Source of the DNA: an uncultured Clostridia bacterium
GTDB lineage: Bacteria; Bacillota; Clostridia; Oscillospirales; Acutalibacteraceae
Direction of reading: 5' to 3'
DNA length: 6,165 nucleotides
NCBI GenBank assembly: GCA_945221685.1
Contig: CALYNN010000097.1
Span: forward strand, 1-6,165
In this document: positions 5,146-6,165 of the stretch, one piece after another
Numbering within the stretch: position 1 is the first letter of the stretch
How the letters are laid out: each line of letters begins with the position of its first letter
Position numbers and translations under genes: made by a program
The notes under the pieces: generated by a model
What the model was told of the DNA's origin: nothing
The model's database searches: none
Seen by the model: the letters and a program-made list of their open reading frames with translations, nothing else

Positions 5146-6165
5146 TTAATAATCAATCTTTTCGCACTTAGCAAGAACCTTATCAAAGCGGCGGATACAT
5201 TCATCAATATCCTCCTCGGTATAAGCGCTTGAGGTATAAAGACGAGAGCCTGCAAGAGTAACAAGTCCCTCTGCCATATAAGCCGCACCCATATACTGCA
5301 TTTCTGTTTGACGGATGCTTGTTTGCTTAAGAACATTAGGAATAGTCCAAGGTTTTTTCCAATTTACACTGAAGTGCATAGTAGCAACTGTGTGGAGCTG
5401 GCAGATAGAGCCAACATTGTAGCAAACAAACGGAAGGTCATACTTTTTGATTGATTCGTTAAGTCCCTTAACAAGTCTGTCTGCCATTTTGCCTGCAACC
5501 TGACAGGCGTTTCTCTTTTCGATTTCGCAGATTACGGTATAGCCTGCACAGCAGGAAAGAGGTGTTGCGGCCATAGTACCGCCGCACATAGCCTTATGAA
5601 TCTTCTTACCCTCAGACTTATCAAGACCTGCGCCGAGATATTTCATAACCTCTTTATGACCGCCGATACCGCCTGCACCGGGATAACCGCCGGCAATAAT
5701 CTTACCGAAGATGGTAATATCCGGGTCAATGCCGTAGTAGCCCTGAGCACCTGAAAGACCGATACGGAAGCCTGTTACAACCTCGTCGCAAACAAGCAGA
5801 GCACCGTACTTGCGGCAAAGAGCCTGAACGCTCTTGGGGAAGTCCTTATCTACCGGACGGGTTGCTGATTCGGGGCCGCATGGCTCAATGAATACAGCAG
5901 CAGTACCGCCGCGGAACTTATTGAGAATGAGCTTTCTTTCGAGGCTCTTAAGGTCATTGGGGAAGAACTCCTGAGTATGCTTAAATACAAACATAGGAAC
6001 GCCGTGGGACTGCATATTAAGTGTTCCGGGAACACGCATACCCCAAGCAAGCTGATCTGACCAGCCATGGTAAGCGCCGCCCATTTTGATAATGTTCTTA
6101 TGTCCGGTTGCAAGACGGGCAACACGAACAGCACACATACATGCCTCGGTTCCCGAGCAAAGCAT
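5146..6165 (-). CDS. class III PLP aminotransferase, glutamate-1-semialdehyde aminomutase-like, N-terminus cut by right edge
   Basis: The window shows the last 339 residues of a fold-type I, class III PLP enzyme resembling HemL. Family members are about 430 residues, so roughly the first 90-110 are outside. Visible motifs, numbered from the edge, are SGTEA (4-8; PLP phosphate contact), GAYHGWSD (30-37), EPCGPE (94-99), DEVVTGFR (127-134; the Asp contacts the PLP ring nitrogen) and FGKIIAGGYP (153-162), whose K155 is the expected Schiff-base lysine. The Met at the edge is not the start: SGTEA is internal in the family. HemL interconverts glutamate-1-semialdehyde and 5-aminolevulinate for tetrapyrroles, but no tetrapyrrole gene is present here. 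The glycine-rich stretch after K155 (GAGGIGG) and the C-terminal third look divergent. An aminotransferase or aminomutase on another substrate, working with the adjacent aldolase, is at least as likely. Class is secure; reaction is not. Confidence 0.88.
   Translation of the reverse strand: MLCSGTEACMCAVRVARLATGHKNIIKMGGAYHGWSDQLAWGMRVPGTLNMQSHGVPMFVFKHTQEFFPNDLKSLERKLILNKFRGGTAAVFIEPCGPESATRPVDKDFPKSVQALCRKYGALLVCDEVVTGFRIGLSGAQGYYGIDPDITIFGKIIAGGYPGAGGIGGHKEVMKYLGAGLDKSEGKKIHKAMCGGTMAATPLSCCAGYTVICEIEKRNACQVAGKMADRLVKGLNESIKKYDLPFVCYNVGSICQLHTVATMHFSVNWKKPWTIPNVLKQTSIRQTEMQYMGAAYMAEGLVTLAGSRLYTSSAYTEEDIDECIRRFDKVLAKCEKIDY

Noticed and set aside
6163..6165. ATG at the right edge as the aminotransferase start
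   Set aside because: It is followed directly by the SGTEA phosphate-binding motif, which is about 100 residues into the chain in this family, so the gene must continue past the edge.
5146..6165. Naming the aminotransferase hemL
   Set aside because: The motifs show only class III/HemL-like membership. There is no tetrapyrrole context, and the neighbour is an aldolase.

Overview
The window is moderately AT-rich and has strong AGGAG-type ribosome binding sites, short AT-rich intergenic gaps and compact hairpin terminators. Together with the protein families seen, this suggests a low-to-mid GC Firmicute, most likely an anaerobic gut-type Clostridia (Oscillospiraceae/Ruminococcaceae-like). That placement is inferred from style, not from a marker gene. 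No rRNA, tRNA, CRISPR array, insertion sequence or phage gene was seen.

Six protein genes are present, two of them cut by the window edges. From left to right: (1) a minus-strand GPH/MelB-type sugar:cation symporter whose C-terminus runs off the left edge (1-1309), preceded by a promoter region carrying two copies of a 12-bp motif; (2) a minus-strand membrane PAP2-family phosphatase (1477-2370) with a good promoter and its own terminator; (3) a plus-strand pair: a membrane-anchored J-domain protein with TPR-like helices (2546-3343), and 19 bp later a small two-helix membrane protein ending in a four-cysteine zinc ribbon (3363-3809); (4) a perfect-stem bidirectional terminator (about 3797-3833) between convergent genes; (5) a minus-strand pair: a class III, glutamate-1-semialdehyde-aminomutase-like PLP enzyme (5146 to beyond the right edge), then a two-domain class II aldolase/adducin protein (3858-5078), separated by a strong hairpin.

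The layout implies four transcription units: symporter; PAP2; J-protein plus zinc ribbon; aminotransferase plus aldolase. The aminotransferase/aldolase pair probably belongs to one catabolic or biosynthetic route that cannot be named from this window. The J-protein/zinc-ribbon pair looks like a membrane-associated Hsp70 co-chaperone module in which the J domain and a zinc ribbon sit on separate neighbouring proteins. The window looks like ordinary chromosome. The points most worth a second look are the tandem aldolase with a metal-site-less second domain beside a HemL-like enzyme, the Cys/His tail on the PAP2 protein, the J/zinc-ribbon pair, and the duplicated motif at the symporter promoter.
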